64,000 nt of DNA from Lepas anatifera (taxonomy: Eukaryota; Arthropoda; Thecostraca; Lepadidae), in assembly GCA_034440635.1 (NCBI GenBank), contig JAOTON010001592.1, forward strand, positions 1 through 64,000, given 5' to 3'. The position numbers and the translations under genes are program-made. The notes beneath the pieces are model-generated. The model made no database searches. It was not told where the DNA came from and worked only from the letters and a program-made list of their open reading frames with translations. Of this stretch, positions 45,404 through 56,519 are shown piece by piece. Position 1 is the stretch's first letter, and each line of letters starts with the position of its first letter.

Positions 45404-46528
45404 TTGCAATCAAGGGGCGAATCCAGGAATTGCCCAAGGGGAGGGCGAACCCTGCTAGGTGGGCACAGCCTCTTCGAAGAGGGGCCGGAATAGCTTGGGG
45501 GGCCCGACCGTGTAAGGTACAAATTTCCATAAAAAACGTAAACCTAAAAATAAGTCAGCGAGCAAAAAGAAACGTTAAACTCCTTTTTTGGGGGACAAAT
45601 ATTCCAAGAACTCTAGTAGCCTACTAGACTATGAAATGGTCCTAAAATCGCTGGGAAACGCTTAACATTGGATTGGATCTCCAAAAATCCAGGGACTGGC
45701 CAAATTTCGCCTAGGATTACTGATCGGGACCATCTCAGATCGCATACAATATCATGTAGCCTGCTTGAATGAAGAGTCCAAGATATTACACCTACTACTC
45801 CCAAGCAGGAACGGATGTTGCAGCCACAGAGGGCCGACACCAAATGAGTCCCGCAAGTAAGGCAGGGGCAGTCTGTGGCCACAGGAGGCCCAGGTAGACC
45901 ATGGGGGGGCATGAATTCTAAAAGTAGGGAACTGGCTTCCGTCACAATATGTCTGAGATTACCGTGAGGGGCCCGGTTGTGGACACAGAGGTTCCTAGTG
46001 GACTAAAAGGGGCCCGGAAGTATGTCAGGGGCTCGGATAACCACAAAAGGCTCGGTTGAACCGCAGGGGCCCGGCGGCAGCCACGGGAGGCCGCGTGGAA
46101 TACGAGAAAATTATCTGCAACTGCTGAGAGTAGGTGACCGACTTCGGCAGCAGTGGGCCTCCGAGCCGATTGTTAGGGGTCCGGTCGCGGAGTTTGTGGG
46201 ACCTCCGAGGCAGGGGCCCGAGAACAACTCGGGAAGCTAATGAAACTAAATTCTTGCCGACTCTGAGAAAAGCTCTTTGGGAATCCGAGACCAACTCTGG
46301 GGGCCTCTGAGATCAATTTCAGGGCCGCATATACATTATAAGGGCCCCTAGATCTACATTCGGGTGGCATTTGGAAGACAACTTGCAGGGGCCGGGGTAC
46401 AGCCGCAGTCGCGGGGGCCCGGCGGCCGCAGCGGGAGGCGTTTCTTTCCGGTGCTTAAGGTCGACCCAAGGGTGGGTGGGGGCGATCGCCCATCGCCTCC
46501 TCCCCCTGGATACGCCCCTGTTCCAAGC
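45404..46528. mobile_element. hAT-like non-autonomous element (about 1.1 kb)
   Basis: The element is 45412-46520. The left end AAGGGGCGAATCCAGG and right inverse CAGGGGCGTATCCAGG are near-identical. Flanking octamers TTGCAATC and TTCCAAGC agree at six of eight positions, a plausible aged duplication. The interior is rich in GGGGCCCGG-type motifs in loose repetition (about 45960-46430) and has no coding character. Confidence 0.6.
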
Positions 46529-46605
46529 AATAAGCGCTCTAGCAACAAGCGTTCTAAGCAATAAACGCTCTAGCAATAAGCGTTCTAAGCAATAAACGCT
46601 CCAGC
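46517..46605 (+). repeat. 15-bp minisatellite, about five units
   Basis: Units GCAATAAGCGCTCTA, GCAACAAGCGTTCTA, AGCAATAAACGCTCTA and so on. They directly follow the right end of the hAT-like element. Confidence 0.85.
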
Positions 46606-46859
46606 TTTATTTCCGTATCGCAGCACTTCAGCTAAAAATAAACAACCAATTAACCGTACCTTCCCCTTGCAACAACGGAGCAACAAGCCGCCACAGCTTC
46701 CCTGGGAACAAAAACAGAACTACTCGCTAACTCAGTGCCCCGTACGTGCCATAATTGTCCTCATAGCTTGAGGGTACAAACTGGTTTATACCCACTGTAC
46801 GATAGATCATGTGAACTTCAGTACAATGCATGCTTCTTTTCGGGGTATATTTTAAGCTA

Positions 46860-46940
46860 CTAACTAATATAATTTCCGTCTTGGATTTGAACCGGGCCTG
46901 GGGCGCAGAGGTCCAGTGCTCTACCACAGCGCCTCAGCAT
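46860..46940 (-). mobile_element. tRNA-like SINE head or tRNA pseudogene
   Basis: The minus strand reads GAGGCGCTGTGGTAGAGCAC, CTGGACC, then CCCGGTTCAAATCC. This is a box A-like and box B pair at tRNA spacing with a CTGG/CCAG anticodon-stem pairing. The anticodon arm is too long and the acceptor ends do not pair, so it is not a functional tRNA. Sequence to about 46730 may be its SINE body, but the shared SINE 3' domain is not seen. Confidence 0.55.
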
Positions 46941-47074
46941 GCCCTACTTATTAGCCGGTTCTGGTGTGAATATGAAACTTATGGAGCTATTATCACCAAA
47001 TAACAAAATGAAGTATTCAAAAATAAGTAACTTTCTTACAGAAGCCTGCCTTTTGAGCATATATTCAAGGCGAG

Positions 47075-47250
47075 AATGCATTGAGTCGACTCAACCCTGG
47101 CTCGCGACGTGGAGACAGACTCCAATTCTGACTCAATTCAACCGGACGAGCAATTGAGTCGACTCTGGCTCAGCACAGGTCCAACACTGTATCGAGTGAA
47201 AACTAAGCCGATTCAGAACCGACTCTGATTCTGAGTCGCAACTCAACAAG
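47075..47250. repeat. GAGTC/GACTC-rich segment
   Basis: ATTGAGTCGACTC occurs at about 47080 and 47152, and further GACTC/GAGTC words fill the stretch. It looks like simple-sequence drift around a GAGTCGACTC palindrome. Confidence 0.6.
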
Positions 47251-48159
47251 TCTGCTTCTTGCACCGTTTTAATGTAATAATTGGAGTAACCTTATATAGT
47301 TATTTCAAAACTTTTCTTATGGGGGGCCTGCCCAGGCTTATAAAATTGTCCATAACTTTAACCCCTCATGTAAATTAAAGTCAAGACTTAAATTTCTATT
47401 TCTAAATATGTCATTTGATGGCTGCCGTTCTGAGCACCACTGCGCGCAAATGTTGCTCCAAAGGGAAATTTTCGACTACACCTATGGTCCTCATTGCCTC
47501 AACGTCACTCATTTGACAGAAGCCAGACAACTACTGACAACAAGGGGTGTCGAAAATATCACGGTGAGGTAACTTCCGAGATTCACCCCAGGGCAAGTTT
47601 GATCTCGCTGATCTCTTTCGATGCCGTAAGCTGGTGCTAATTTAGGTCTTTCTCGTTCCTGGTGTCAGAGATTTCGCTCGGTGCTCGGCAGTTACGTTCC
47701 CAGCTCCGAAGCCGACGATATGCCGCTCTGGTTACTTGATCCACCAGCAGACAGACGGAGGGTCTTCGCGTCTCGTGTCGGATGTCTACGGCTTCAGGCC
47801 GTCTCCGACCTGGGTCACGAGCCGCGCTCTATCTGGAGATGGCCCACTAAGACGAACAAACACGACGTATGAACACGCAACGAAATGAAAACAGTTGTCC
47901 ACAGGGCGAGCTATTATCATTGATGAAAAGCCATCAAAAGTTAACAAAGCCTTGAAAATGTTCATACTTATGAAGGTGCTAATGGAACCGATTTCATGCT
48001 TATGGAGCCGATTTCATAAAGTCTCCGTTCAAAAGTTTTGAAAAATGCTCCGAATTATCCAAGCTTAAGTGAAGTTGCTTCAGAATGCCGAATGACAGAA
48101 CTGCTGTTCTGTCTGAGAGCATTTTCAGCCACGAGTAGGGGATGAGCGGGCGCTTGTAT
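47251..48159. other. Unassigned sequence
   Basis: Nothing recognised. Confidence 0.4.
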
Positions 48160-48292
48160 CCCGAGCCTCAGGCCTCACATTCAGGGTACGACGGGCTCTC
48201 TGAATAAGCTCAACCTGATATCCAAGAGATCTCCAACAGGGTGAAGTTGCGACAAGGCAAGACTAACCGTTAGTGCGTCATTCAACCCCACG
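48160..48292 (+). mobile_element. Diverged SINE fragment
   Basis: CTGAATAAGCTCAACCTGAT, TCTCCAACAGGGTGAAGTTG and CCGTTAGTGCGTCATTCAAC follow the order of the SINE 3' domain, with several substitutions. Confidence 0.65.
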
Positions 48293-49691
48293 AATCCCTA
48301 TCAGTATAATGATCACGAGCAGGCACTGACACTCCGGTTCTAAACCTCTCTATTTCAGGCTACAGCCGTTTATTACTCTGGGTGCTCTTTCAGCCCATAT
48401 AGGCTTACAGCAGCAGGCATTTTCAGCAGCTTTGATGATCCACTTCACGGTCTCATCACTTCAGTTTAACCATCGGCGTGCATCATCAATCTGGCTAAAA
48501 ATGTCGCAAACACTCGGTTTATCACAGGGATCCCCCACTGACGATACCCGGGCCTGCGAGGTAATCCGACGGCGTCGTTTATGGCGGAGGAGTCTCGTCG
48601 CCGCCGGCCATTCCACAGGGAGTCCTCCCGATCGATGGTCAGTCTCAAACAACAACAGTCGCCGACGGCGCGGCGTTCAGCCCCGGCGGCTGAGAATCCC
48701 AGGTACTGCTGCTCCAGTCAGCCCCCGCCGAGGACTGGCGCTGCTGACCCGTCGAGGACGTGGCCGCACCCACGGACACTCTTCGAACTGGCTATCACCA
48801 GAGCGTGCGGCGAGGGAGGGCTCTGGGGAGTTTTGACAGCTCGATGCCGCGTCTTTGGGCGTCCCTGCGGCTTTTATGCGCACTGGGACTGAGGCTGAAA
48901 GCCAAGACGGTTTTTGCAATCCAATAGGGCTAATAACAACAAGCATACTTGGAACCTTAGTATCTGAATGATTCCACTCCTCCTTTTGGCCTAGCTTAAT
49001 GTTAGGTAAACAGAAAGTCTCATGACGTTAACAGTTCAATTTTTCTGAACAAATGAAACTGATCATACCTTAGAATTACCTGAGGTTCTGGATCCCTATC
49101 TAAATTCGATAATTTTCAAGCCATTCCAACCATCAAACGGCCCCAGGACGTGTGACTCACGTTTTCACCACGCGCACAAAGGGGCACAAAGGGTCATACT
49201 ATTCACTCAAACCCAAAACAGACCCAAAGGGAGGAAGGTGGAGGGGGCGATAGTCCCTCCCCTATAGGACCCAACGGCCGCCCCCTGCCGATTTCCGGGC
49301 GCTCGAAATTGACGACACCTTGGATAAGAACCGTGAATGCTAAAGTAAAAGCAAATTTTCATGGCATCCCGGCGAGCTCGCCTGCGACCCCACCGCCCCC
49401 CACACACACACCTCGCCACTGCGGACCCGTCGCCGCCGCGTTGCTCGCTTCGCCGCTCGAGCTGGTTTTCTCTGGTCTCGCAGCCCGACACGGTATTGCG
49501 TCTCTCTCACCGTCTCCTGTCTCATCGGTACCTCATCTCTCTTGACACTTCCTTTACCTTCTTCCCGTCACTTTCCCTTTGTTACTTTACTCGGCCTGTG
49601 TTCATGTTTGATCTAAGGAGTTTCGTGCGGCGCCTGCCGCTGGACCTAAACGCTGATGTCTTAATCTCCTGTCGTGCATTTTAACCATACT

Positions 49692-49693
<2 letters not shown>
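48293..49693. other. Unassigned sequence with CpG-rich blocks
   Basis: 48540-48900 and 49360-49560 are CpG-rich and open in several frames. No domain, splice or promoter element is convincing. Confidence 0.4.
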
Positions 49694-49761
<68 letters not shown>

Positions 49762-49764
49762 CGC
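49694..49764. repeat. (GT)n(GC)n microsatellite
   Basis: About 30 GT units followed by six GC units. Such runs can adopt left-handed DNA. Confidence 0.95.
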
Positions 49765-49859
49765 AAATACATGTCATGGCTACAAATAATTCAATTGAAA
49801 CTGGCCTTTGGATTTGAAGTGGGTCAGCCTGATGAGGCTGGCCCACTTTAACGTGAGGT

Positions 49860-50760
49860 TGGGTGACCATATTTCACAACTTGCCGCCCTTGTTCAGCCC
49901 TAGGGCGCCCCACTGCAGCAAGGATCGCCCGTGTCTACTCTTGGCCGCCCTCTTCTTGGATGATCGTTCGCTCCTTCTCCACTCTTTGGCAGCCCTAGTG
50001 CTCCCCACTTCAACGTGAGCCCACTCACTCACCTCCGGACGCTATGCTGCGGATGCGAGGCCCATATTTCACGATTGGCTGCCCTTTTCCAGCCCTTTGC
50101 AGGCCTCTGCAACGTGGACCACCCTCATTTGCTCTGGGCCACCCTCTAGTGGATGCTTGTGCTGCCCCTTCTCCACCATTTACCGCTACTTTACAGCCTA
50201 AGGGCACCCCACTTTCACATGGACCACCCTCATTCACCTCCAGCGGCCGTCAACTTTGTGTTTGGGCGCCGTTTTCACAATTGACTCCTTTTTAGCCCTA
50301 AGATGCCCCACTGCAACATGAACCACCCTCATCCACTTTTTGCCGTCCTCTTCTGTATGAATGCGCGCAGCTTCTCAGCCATTGGGCGCTCTTGTGCAGC
50401 CTTAGGGCACCCTACTTCAACGTAGACCGTCCTCGACCACTTCCGGTGGTCGCCCTCTGCCTTGTGCTCCAGCACCCCTATTTCATAATTGACCGCCATT
50501 CTTAGTTCTAGTGGCCTACAATAAAATATATCGTTCTCATTAATTTTCACTGTCCTGTAGGGCATGTCTGCCCGACCCTTTTCCACCACTTTGCTCTTTT
50601 GTAGCCTCGGGGCGCCTATGTTTTACGTGTACCATCCTCTTTTATCTCCGAGTGTGCTGTACTTTGTGATCGGGGGCCTCCGGTTCAAGATAATCCGACC
50701 CATTTTCAGCATCAGGGTACCCCACTGCAACACGGACTACTCTCAGCCTTGAGCGGTAAA
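49860..50760 (+). repeat. Diverged satellite, about 200-bp period with 100-bp half-units
   Basis: ATATTTCACAACTTG/ATATTTCACGATTGG/TTTTCACAATTGAC/TATTTCATAATTGACC recur at about 49869, 50068, 50271 and 50488. In between, CAACGTGGACCACCCTC and variants recur about every 100 bp (50109, 50213, 50314, 50418). The units share GCCCTxxGGxxxCCCAC words. Old and strongly diverged. Confidence 0.75.
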
Positions 50761-50865
50761 ATTTTCCCCAGGTTCATTTAGTGTAGGTATGCTTTGGGTA
50801 TCGGCCGGTGCCATATTTTGCTCCGTTACAACTCAGGATCCCCCAGCGCGCACTCATACCCACTT

Positions 50866-51378
50866 GATATGTGGGTCATTCCACCATAAATCGACCAAGG
50901 CATAAAACCCTACTATTTTTAATTTCCTCCAAAATTGGTATATGGGGACTCGCAAGGGCGTAGAATCCACCCATGGCACCCAAAAAATTATTCGAAAATT
51001 GGTTTGAGAGAAATAGCCTCCGGAAATTTCTTAAGGTGATTATATAGGCATTGATTAAAATGTCTACAACTTCAACATTTTTCACGTGATTTCTAAAAAT
51101 TGTGTAGTGTTAGAATGTAAATTTTACGGGCAAAATTTTGGCTATCTTCAATGTTGAAATTTAAACAAAAAATGTTAGGGACATCATGACCTAGTTTTAT
51201 AACGGTGACCTTGACCCGTAGTACAGTCAAATTCAAAAATTTCGTGAAAGCGTTTTGACATATGGTAGTAGTCTTCATATCAAATAATGAAAAAAATGGC
51301 ATTCGAAATGCATATACTACTTTTAGCCTCATATATATAACACTAGGTGTCACTGTGGAGCTATGCTATCGTAACTCA
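50866..51378 (-). repeat. Dispersed repeat D2, inverted copy
   Basis: Contains GTGGGTCATTCCACCATAAA, GCCTCCGG, TTTTGGCTATCTTC, ACGGTGACCTTGACC and ACACTAGGTGTCACTG in an order that is the reverse complement of 54206-54712. No termini with TSD were identified. Confidence 0.75.
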
Positions 51379-51646
51379 TGTTCTAATTGGCTTACAACTT
51401 TAAGATAAAAACATTTGAAGAATCAAAATCAAGCAGTCAACCTAGAATTGAATCACCTTACCACAAGCACAGGAATAAGGGGTTGCCCTCCCCCATTTTG
51501 AATTCACATTATTGTCCCTTTGGGAATGAACTTAGCTGTTGTAAATGTCATGTATGGTTGTTTGAACCATTGTACATCTTTTGAAAATAAATTTGTCCCG
51601 TCACATTGAATCACCAAACTATGGTGTAATTTCCAGAAGCATTTAA

Positions 51647-52654
51647 TCTGCACCCCACCGGGGGGTCCGGCGCCACCTTCGCCCCCACCGGGGGCCATCA
51701 ATGCCCCTTAACTCCGAAAATATGGAAGTTAGCGCAAAGCTGCAAAGTGCATTAGAAAGCTCATGTGAATTCAGTAAGATTTTGCTCGGCATGTTTAAGC
51801 TCTCAGGTCTGTGTTTTGACCTCCAGAGGTCAAGTTATGTCACGATAGGCTATTCCCGTAAAATATAGTCCTTATGAAACCTGAGCATAGCTCTCACCCC
51901 ATTACAGCTATTGAGCTCTGGCAAAAATCATTTGATAGGAAAATACCAGGACTTTCTCTGCTATGCAGAACCTGATGGCCTCCTGCCAGTGGTTTGACCT
52001 CCAGAGGGTACCTCGTGACTTAATATGACCTGAGGTCTCGAAAGGTAAGAAAGTGACCTTATTGTATATCGAATGAAAACCAGTGACGAGACATACACGA
52101 TGACCCTTAATTCAGTGCTCTTGCTTAAATAGCTCAAAAGTTGTCGTCAAAATACTGGTTTTGACCTATAGTGACCTCTGATGATCTCAGATAGGTCAAA
52201 GGGCAGTATCGCCCCTGAGATCAATGAAAGGGTGTCCAAGAACGCTTTTCTGAGCAATATGAGCATTTACGAATATTTTGTGACTTTTAGCTCATAAGAC
52301 AGCTTTTCCCATGTTTTTTATGAAAGAGGTTACCTGGTGACCTGACCTCAGGTCACCAAGTCAAACATACATTTTGTAGACTCCGGAGGGGTCATGAAGT
52401 GAAGACAGTTTTAAATCGATCGGCTTACAAATGTAGCTATGGTAGAGCTCAAAAGTTAAAGTGAGGTGACCTTTGTTGACCTCGCCTGGTGACCTTACCT
52501 AGGGTGAACCGGGGTAATAAATTTCAAGGATGATGGGAAAATAATGGGATAAGAGGTAGAAACCTTAACCGTGGTGTTGCCTCTCGTTGTTTTTCTGTTG
52601 TGCCGAAAAATACCTTAGGAGCCATAGATTTTATTATTCTAGGTGGGGCGAAGG
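51647..52654 (-). mobile_element. TTAA-flanked piggyBac-type non-autonomous element, copy 4 (inverted)
   Basis: Flanked by TTAA at 51643-51646 and 52655-52658. It begins TCTGCACCCCACCGGGG and ends GGTGGGGCGAAGG. It has the same order as copy 3 but is the most diverged of the four. The palindrome near the right end is broken (ATAGATTTTATTATTC). AGGTCA/TGACCT words remain numerous. Confidence 0.82.
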
Positions 52655-52658
52655 TTAA

Positions 52659-52971
52659 GGAGGATTTTTGGCTTTTGAGACTTTGTGCCATGTTCCCCCG
52701 GACGGAGCTTGAATTTAAAACATGTTATGACCTCAGTTCGGCTTCTATAGCCTTTGGTAATATTTTGTGGTATTTTAAACGTGTTTAAGCTTGACCTATG
52801 GAAATCTCTAAGTGAACTTTGCTCAGCGTACGCAAAATTTTAGCTCTTTCATAATGAAGAAGTTTTAGGCACTAAAAACATGCCATTAGTGATTTTCAGT
52901 GGTGCATTGCATTGTATGGGACTGGTTCAGAGTTCAAAAGTACTTCGTAGAAGTGAAAGTAACTAGATCAA
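52659..52971. other. Unassigned sequence
   Basis: Nothing recognised. Confidence 0.4.
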
Positions 52972-53655
52972 GTGTCCACATCATATAAATGGACGATTCA
53001 TAAGCCATTCTGAATCATTTACGCCAATTTAATGAGTTTCTAATCCTCTGTCACTGCTTCCACCCCCTTCAAGGTCAAATCAGTTGAAAGGCCGAAAAAG
53101 TAAAGTCTGTATTGCATTGGCGGATCCAGGAAAAGTTTTGGAGGGGGCCAAAACATCGTTTTGGGGGCCAAATCTAGAAAAAATCGCAAAAAGCATAGGA
53201 TTTAAAAAAAACGGCCAAAAGTCGGTCGTTTTGGGGGGCCAAAAGATACTATTTCGGGCTTTGGGGGGCCATGGCCCCTGGGCCCCCCTGAATCCGCCAG
53301 TGCTGTATTGGAAGAAACACGTTTTGTTCAGTGTCCTATTAATGCAAATTGACTATTCGTAAGACATTTTGCATCATTTACGCCAAGTGCCTGCTTCATC
53401 ATCTATTGCTGCTTGCACTCCCTTCAAGGTCAAATAAGGTCAAATTTCGAAAAAGGTCAAGTCCATATAATGTGCAAACCAACTAGTTTAGTGTCCATAT
53501 CATTTAAATTGACTATTCATAAACTATTCTGCATCATTTACGCCAAGTAAGTTTGTTTCTTCATCTGTTAGTGCTTACCCCCTTTAAAGGTAAAATAAGG
53601 TCACAGGTCGAAAAGGTCAAGTCCGTATCGGACGCAACTCAGATAATTCGGTGTT
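52972..53655 (+). repeat. 160-bp tandem repeat, three units plus a partial, AGGTCA-containing
   Basis: Units start GTGTCCACATCAT (52972), GTGTCCTATTAAT (53331), GTGTCCATATCAT (53491) and a partial GTGTTCCTCTCAT (53651). Each includes CATCATTTACGCCAA-like sequence and one or more AAGGTCAA words. Removing the inserted element in unit 1 gives spacings of 163, 160 and 160 bp. Confidence 0.88.
53107..53310. mobile_element. 188-bp hAT-like miniature element with perfect 8-bp TSD
   Basis: The element is 53115-53302, with ends CATTGGCGGATCCAGG and (inverse) CACTGGCGGATTCAGG. It is flanked by identical CTGTATTG (53107-53114 and 53303-53310). The interior has alternating GGGGGCCAAA blocks. It is inserted in the first unit of a tandem repeat whose other units show the uninterrupted context. 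Confidence 0.92.
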
Positions 53656-53979
53656 CCTCTCATTTAGAAATACCGAATTGAAACACGCATCTGTAGTCGT
53701 TACTCGACACAGAGTTATTACTGAGGTCACGCAAGGTCAAATCAAGGTCGTTGAATGTCAAAAAAGGTCATGAAAGCTCTAACCTGACAAAAGTGATCCT
53801 CGAAGGTTGGAAGAAAATATTATGTGCCAGTTCATGAGCAGATAGTGCAAAAGAACGACAAGAGACAGGACAATTCACATGAAAACGGGTACAGGCGCCC
53901 CAATGACCCCAACGTGTCTCCACTCTTGAGGTCATACTCCGTGATATTGAAATGTAGGAACAAATTTTACTCGCAAAAT

Positions 53980-54094
53980 ATGCGCAATAAATGTCCCAGA
54001 GGCTATACAACATTTCAAGACTCTAACTTAGAAGTTTGTTTCAAATTCTTGAAAAACCCAGGGGGTTGCAGCAACCCCCCTGCACGCGCAAGGG
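53980..54094. mobile_element. Solo right end of a third TTAA-type family
   Basis: TTCTTGAAAAACCCAGGG precedes the palindrome GGGGGTTGCAGCAACCCCCC, which is followed by TGCACGCGCAAGGG and TTAA (54095-54098). The second TTAA family ends the same way (TTCTTGAAAAACC, palindrome, CTGCCGG, TTAA at 43343). No matching left end was found in the window. Confidence 0.6.
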
Positions 54095-54098
54095 TTAA

Positions 54099-54182
54099 CA
54101 CACCCTATGGCGTTGACTAGAAAGAAATGGGTCGAAAAGTCCATGGTGCTCCCTTAAATTCGGACGTTCCGCCGTCACTGGC
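54099..54182 (-). repeat. Dispersed repeat D1, copy b (inverted)
   Basis: CCCTATGGCGTTGACTAGAA through GACGTTCCGCCGTCACTG is the reverse complement of about 55815-55895. Confidence 0.75.
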
Positions 54183-54205
54183 ATTAACCATACCATCAGT
54201 TACGA

Positions 54206-54712
54206 CGGCACAGCTCCATAGTGACACCTAGTGTCATGTTTCAGAAGTAAAAAGTGGCATATTTAGAGCGAAAGCCATATTTTTTATTTTTCTACCTAAA
54301 AGAGAATTGCCAAATGTAAAAATCCTATCACACGAATTTATAAATTTCACTGTACTGCGGATCAAGGTCACCGTTCAAAAACTAGGTCACGAGGTCATGA
54401 GGTCAATTTTGCAAATATAAAATTCGAAGATAGCCAAATTGTGATATGATAAATGGTGAACAAAAACGTGAAATATCGTTATGATCATTCAAAAATGGCA
54501 GAACTATAGGCTTTCAAAACAATGCCTACATGGTGACCCCCGAAAATGTCGGAGGCTATATCTGTCATAAAAAATTTCAACTAATTTTTTGACGCCATGG
54601 TTGGATTCTGCACCTTTGCAACCCCTTGGCACCAATTTTGGACAGAATCAAAAATAGAAGGGTTTATTTCACGAAATTTTTGGTCGATTTGTGGTGGAAT
54701 GACCCATGTGGT
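54206..54712 (+). repeat. Dispersed repeat D2, plus copy
   Basis: CAGCTCCATAGTGACACC, GGATCAAGGTCACCG, AGATAGCCAAA, GTCGGAGGCTATATC and GGTGGAATGACCCA mirror 50866-51378. A cluster of AGGTCA words lies at about 54364-54408. Confidence 0.75.
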
Positions 54713-55814
54713 TGTCAGCCCGCTCCAAAGTGGCTGGCTGTGTTGTCTATTGCAACGAGAACATACTACGATGCAATACAGCGGGCTGGTAAAAATAATG
54801 ATTTTTGGGAACCAGAGCTTGAGCACGTTGATAAGTATCACTTCTATTTGCTTCTAAAATATTCCGTATGTACTGAACACTCTGCCTGTATGCTGTTGAC
54901 TTCGATCATTTATTGATATTGCCGAAGTGTTTTTTTCTGTGCTGCTAGTGAAAAGTTGTGTCCAAAAAAATTCTGTCATCTGTGTGAAGATTTAAAACAC
55001 GGCAGGAAACACGCGCAGAATTTTGTTTACGTCATGCCCACAACTGCGTAAACCCCTAGAAAAGTTTCGCCCTCATGAAGAATATTGCGGATGTATCCGT
55101 TCAGCGCTAATAGGGTTAATCATCACAACTGGTCTTCCAAATCTCCAAATACCATCCCCGCATAAATTTAACTTTAAAAAGTAGCCCTGGTGGAGGTGTC
55201 CTTTTTCATTACTATTTTTTTACCAGATACACTTGAGAAATTTTGCCCTTTCCTTGGCAGCGTCTTTTTTTAGTCGGCGCTGTTTCAAATGGCATGGCAA
55301 CACGCAAAATTAGCGTCTTAAAGACGTCCTCCATGATACCAAAGGCCATCCTCAAAAGGTGGTCTGGTCGCCCCCTCCCCTCCAAGATTTGACCCCCTTA
55401 GCGAAACCCTGGATCCGTCCCTGCTCAAACACGGCGGGTCGTGAAGGTTTCGAACTGTCCCAGTTCGCATTTTCAATGATTTGGCATCCGAGCTATCCCT
55501 ACATACCTCCATCTCAATAATAATGAGGATAGTCGGCCTAATCCTATTGCTGCACGAACGTTATGAGACCTACTGTTGTTATCGGCGTTTATATTCGTCC
55601 TTTGCATGTGCCTGAGGAGTAAGCAGGAGTCAACTTAATTCACTAAAAAATAAGAATGTTTCAAGACAATGACGAAAAATTCCCCCCGAACATATTACAC
55701 TGTACCTTAGAGGCGCAAATACGGGAGATTCGACCATTATTTGAGGGCGTATGCCGTTCGCCTATGACGTTCAATCCAGTACGACTCCTTGTTGGAGATT
55801 TTAGGCGCTCCATT
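54713..55814. other. Unassigned sequence
   Basis: The frame 54626-54916 plus continues out of repeat D2 and has no recognised domain. A GAAACCCTGGATCCG motif near 55399-55413 resembles a decayed hAT-like end. Confidence 0.4.
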
Positions 55815-55975
55815 CAGTGACGGCGGAACGTTCCAATTCAAGGGGGTACCAAGGACTTTTCAACCAATTTCTTTCCAGTCAACGCCATAGGGTTAGTGTT
55901 AAAATTTATGATTCAGGGGGTCACCGTACCCCGGCGCCTTCTCCCTCGTAGCTCCGCCGACAGTGGCTCCCATCG
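55815..55975 (+). repeat. Dispersed repeat D1, copy c
   Basis: Matches 54099-54182 in inverse and 17265-17405 directly. The homology with the 17-kb copy continues past 55902 (TTATGATTCAGGGGG), so it does not end at the TTAA at 55899. Confidence 0.7.
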
Positions 55976-56519
55976 TCCCCCAGCGCAACTCCGGGGAGGG
56001 AGAAGGTATACTGGTGACAGAGGGCAAAGTGTACTGATTTACAATGTCCTCAGTCGCCCAGACAGCCTGTCATCATGCAACCAGTCTTAATCGATGAGTG
56101 CTTCGTCAGCGCTGGCTAAGCGAACACTGATGGCTCGCTGATGGAGCAAGGGCCTTTGCTATCGTCGCAAAATAGCTCCGTGATCTCAAATGGGGGTCAT
56201 CCTCAGCCGTTCGAGAGCCACTGCTCCAACTTCAGTGACTGGGAAATATGTCTGGAACTTACATATACATACCTTATATTCCCGACTACTCGATTTATCA
56301 TATTTGACAATTTCAGAGACTCCATATTCAGAATCGAGTGGTCCGACATAAGTGTGCTAGATTATTACGGAGAGTTCAAATCATGCGTCAACCAACCGTG
56401 AATTCGCTTCCATGAGCAGGAGAGGGCTGACACCATTTTTCCTGGCGAGTTGCAACACAATAAAAAGTATTGGCTGATTATGAGCAAAAATCTCAACCAC
56501 CCAGAATAGCCGATGCATT
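55976..56519. other. Unassigned sequence
   Basis: Nothing recognised. Confidence 0.4.

Noticed and set aside
46860..46940. Functional tRNA on the minus strand
   Set aside because: Anticodon arm too long and acceptor ends unpaired; SINE head or pseudogene fits better.
54099..55898. 1.8-kb TTAA element with 80-bp terminal inverted repeats
   Set aside because: The 17.3-kb copy of the repeat continues past the supposed right end, so these are inverted copies of a dispersed repeat.
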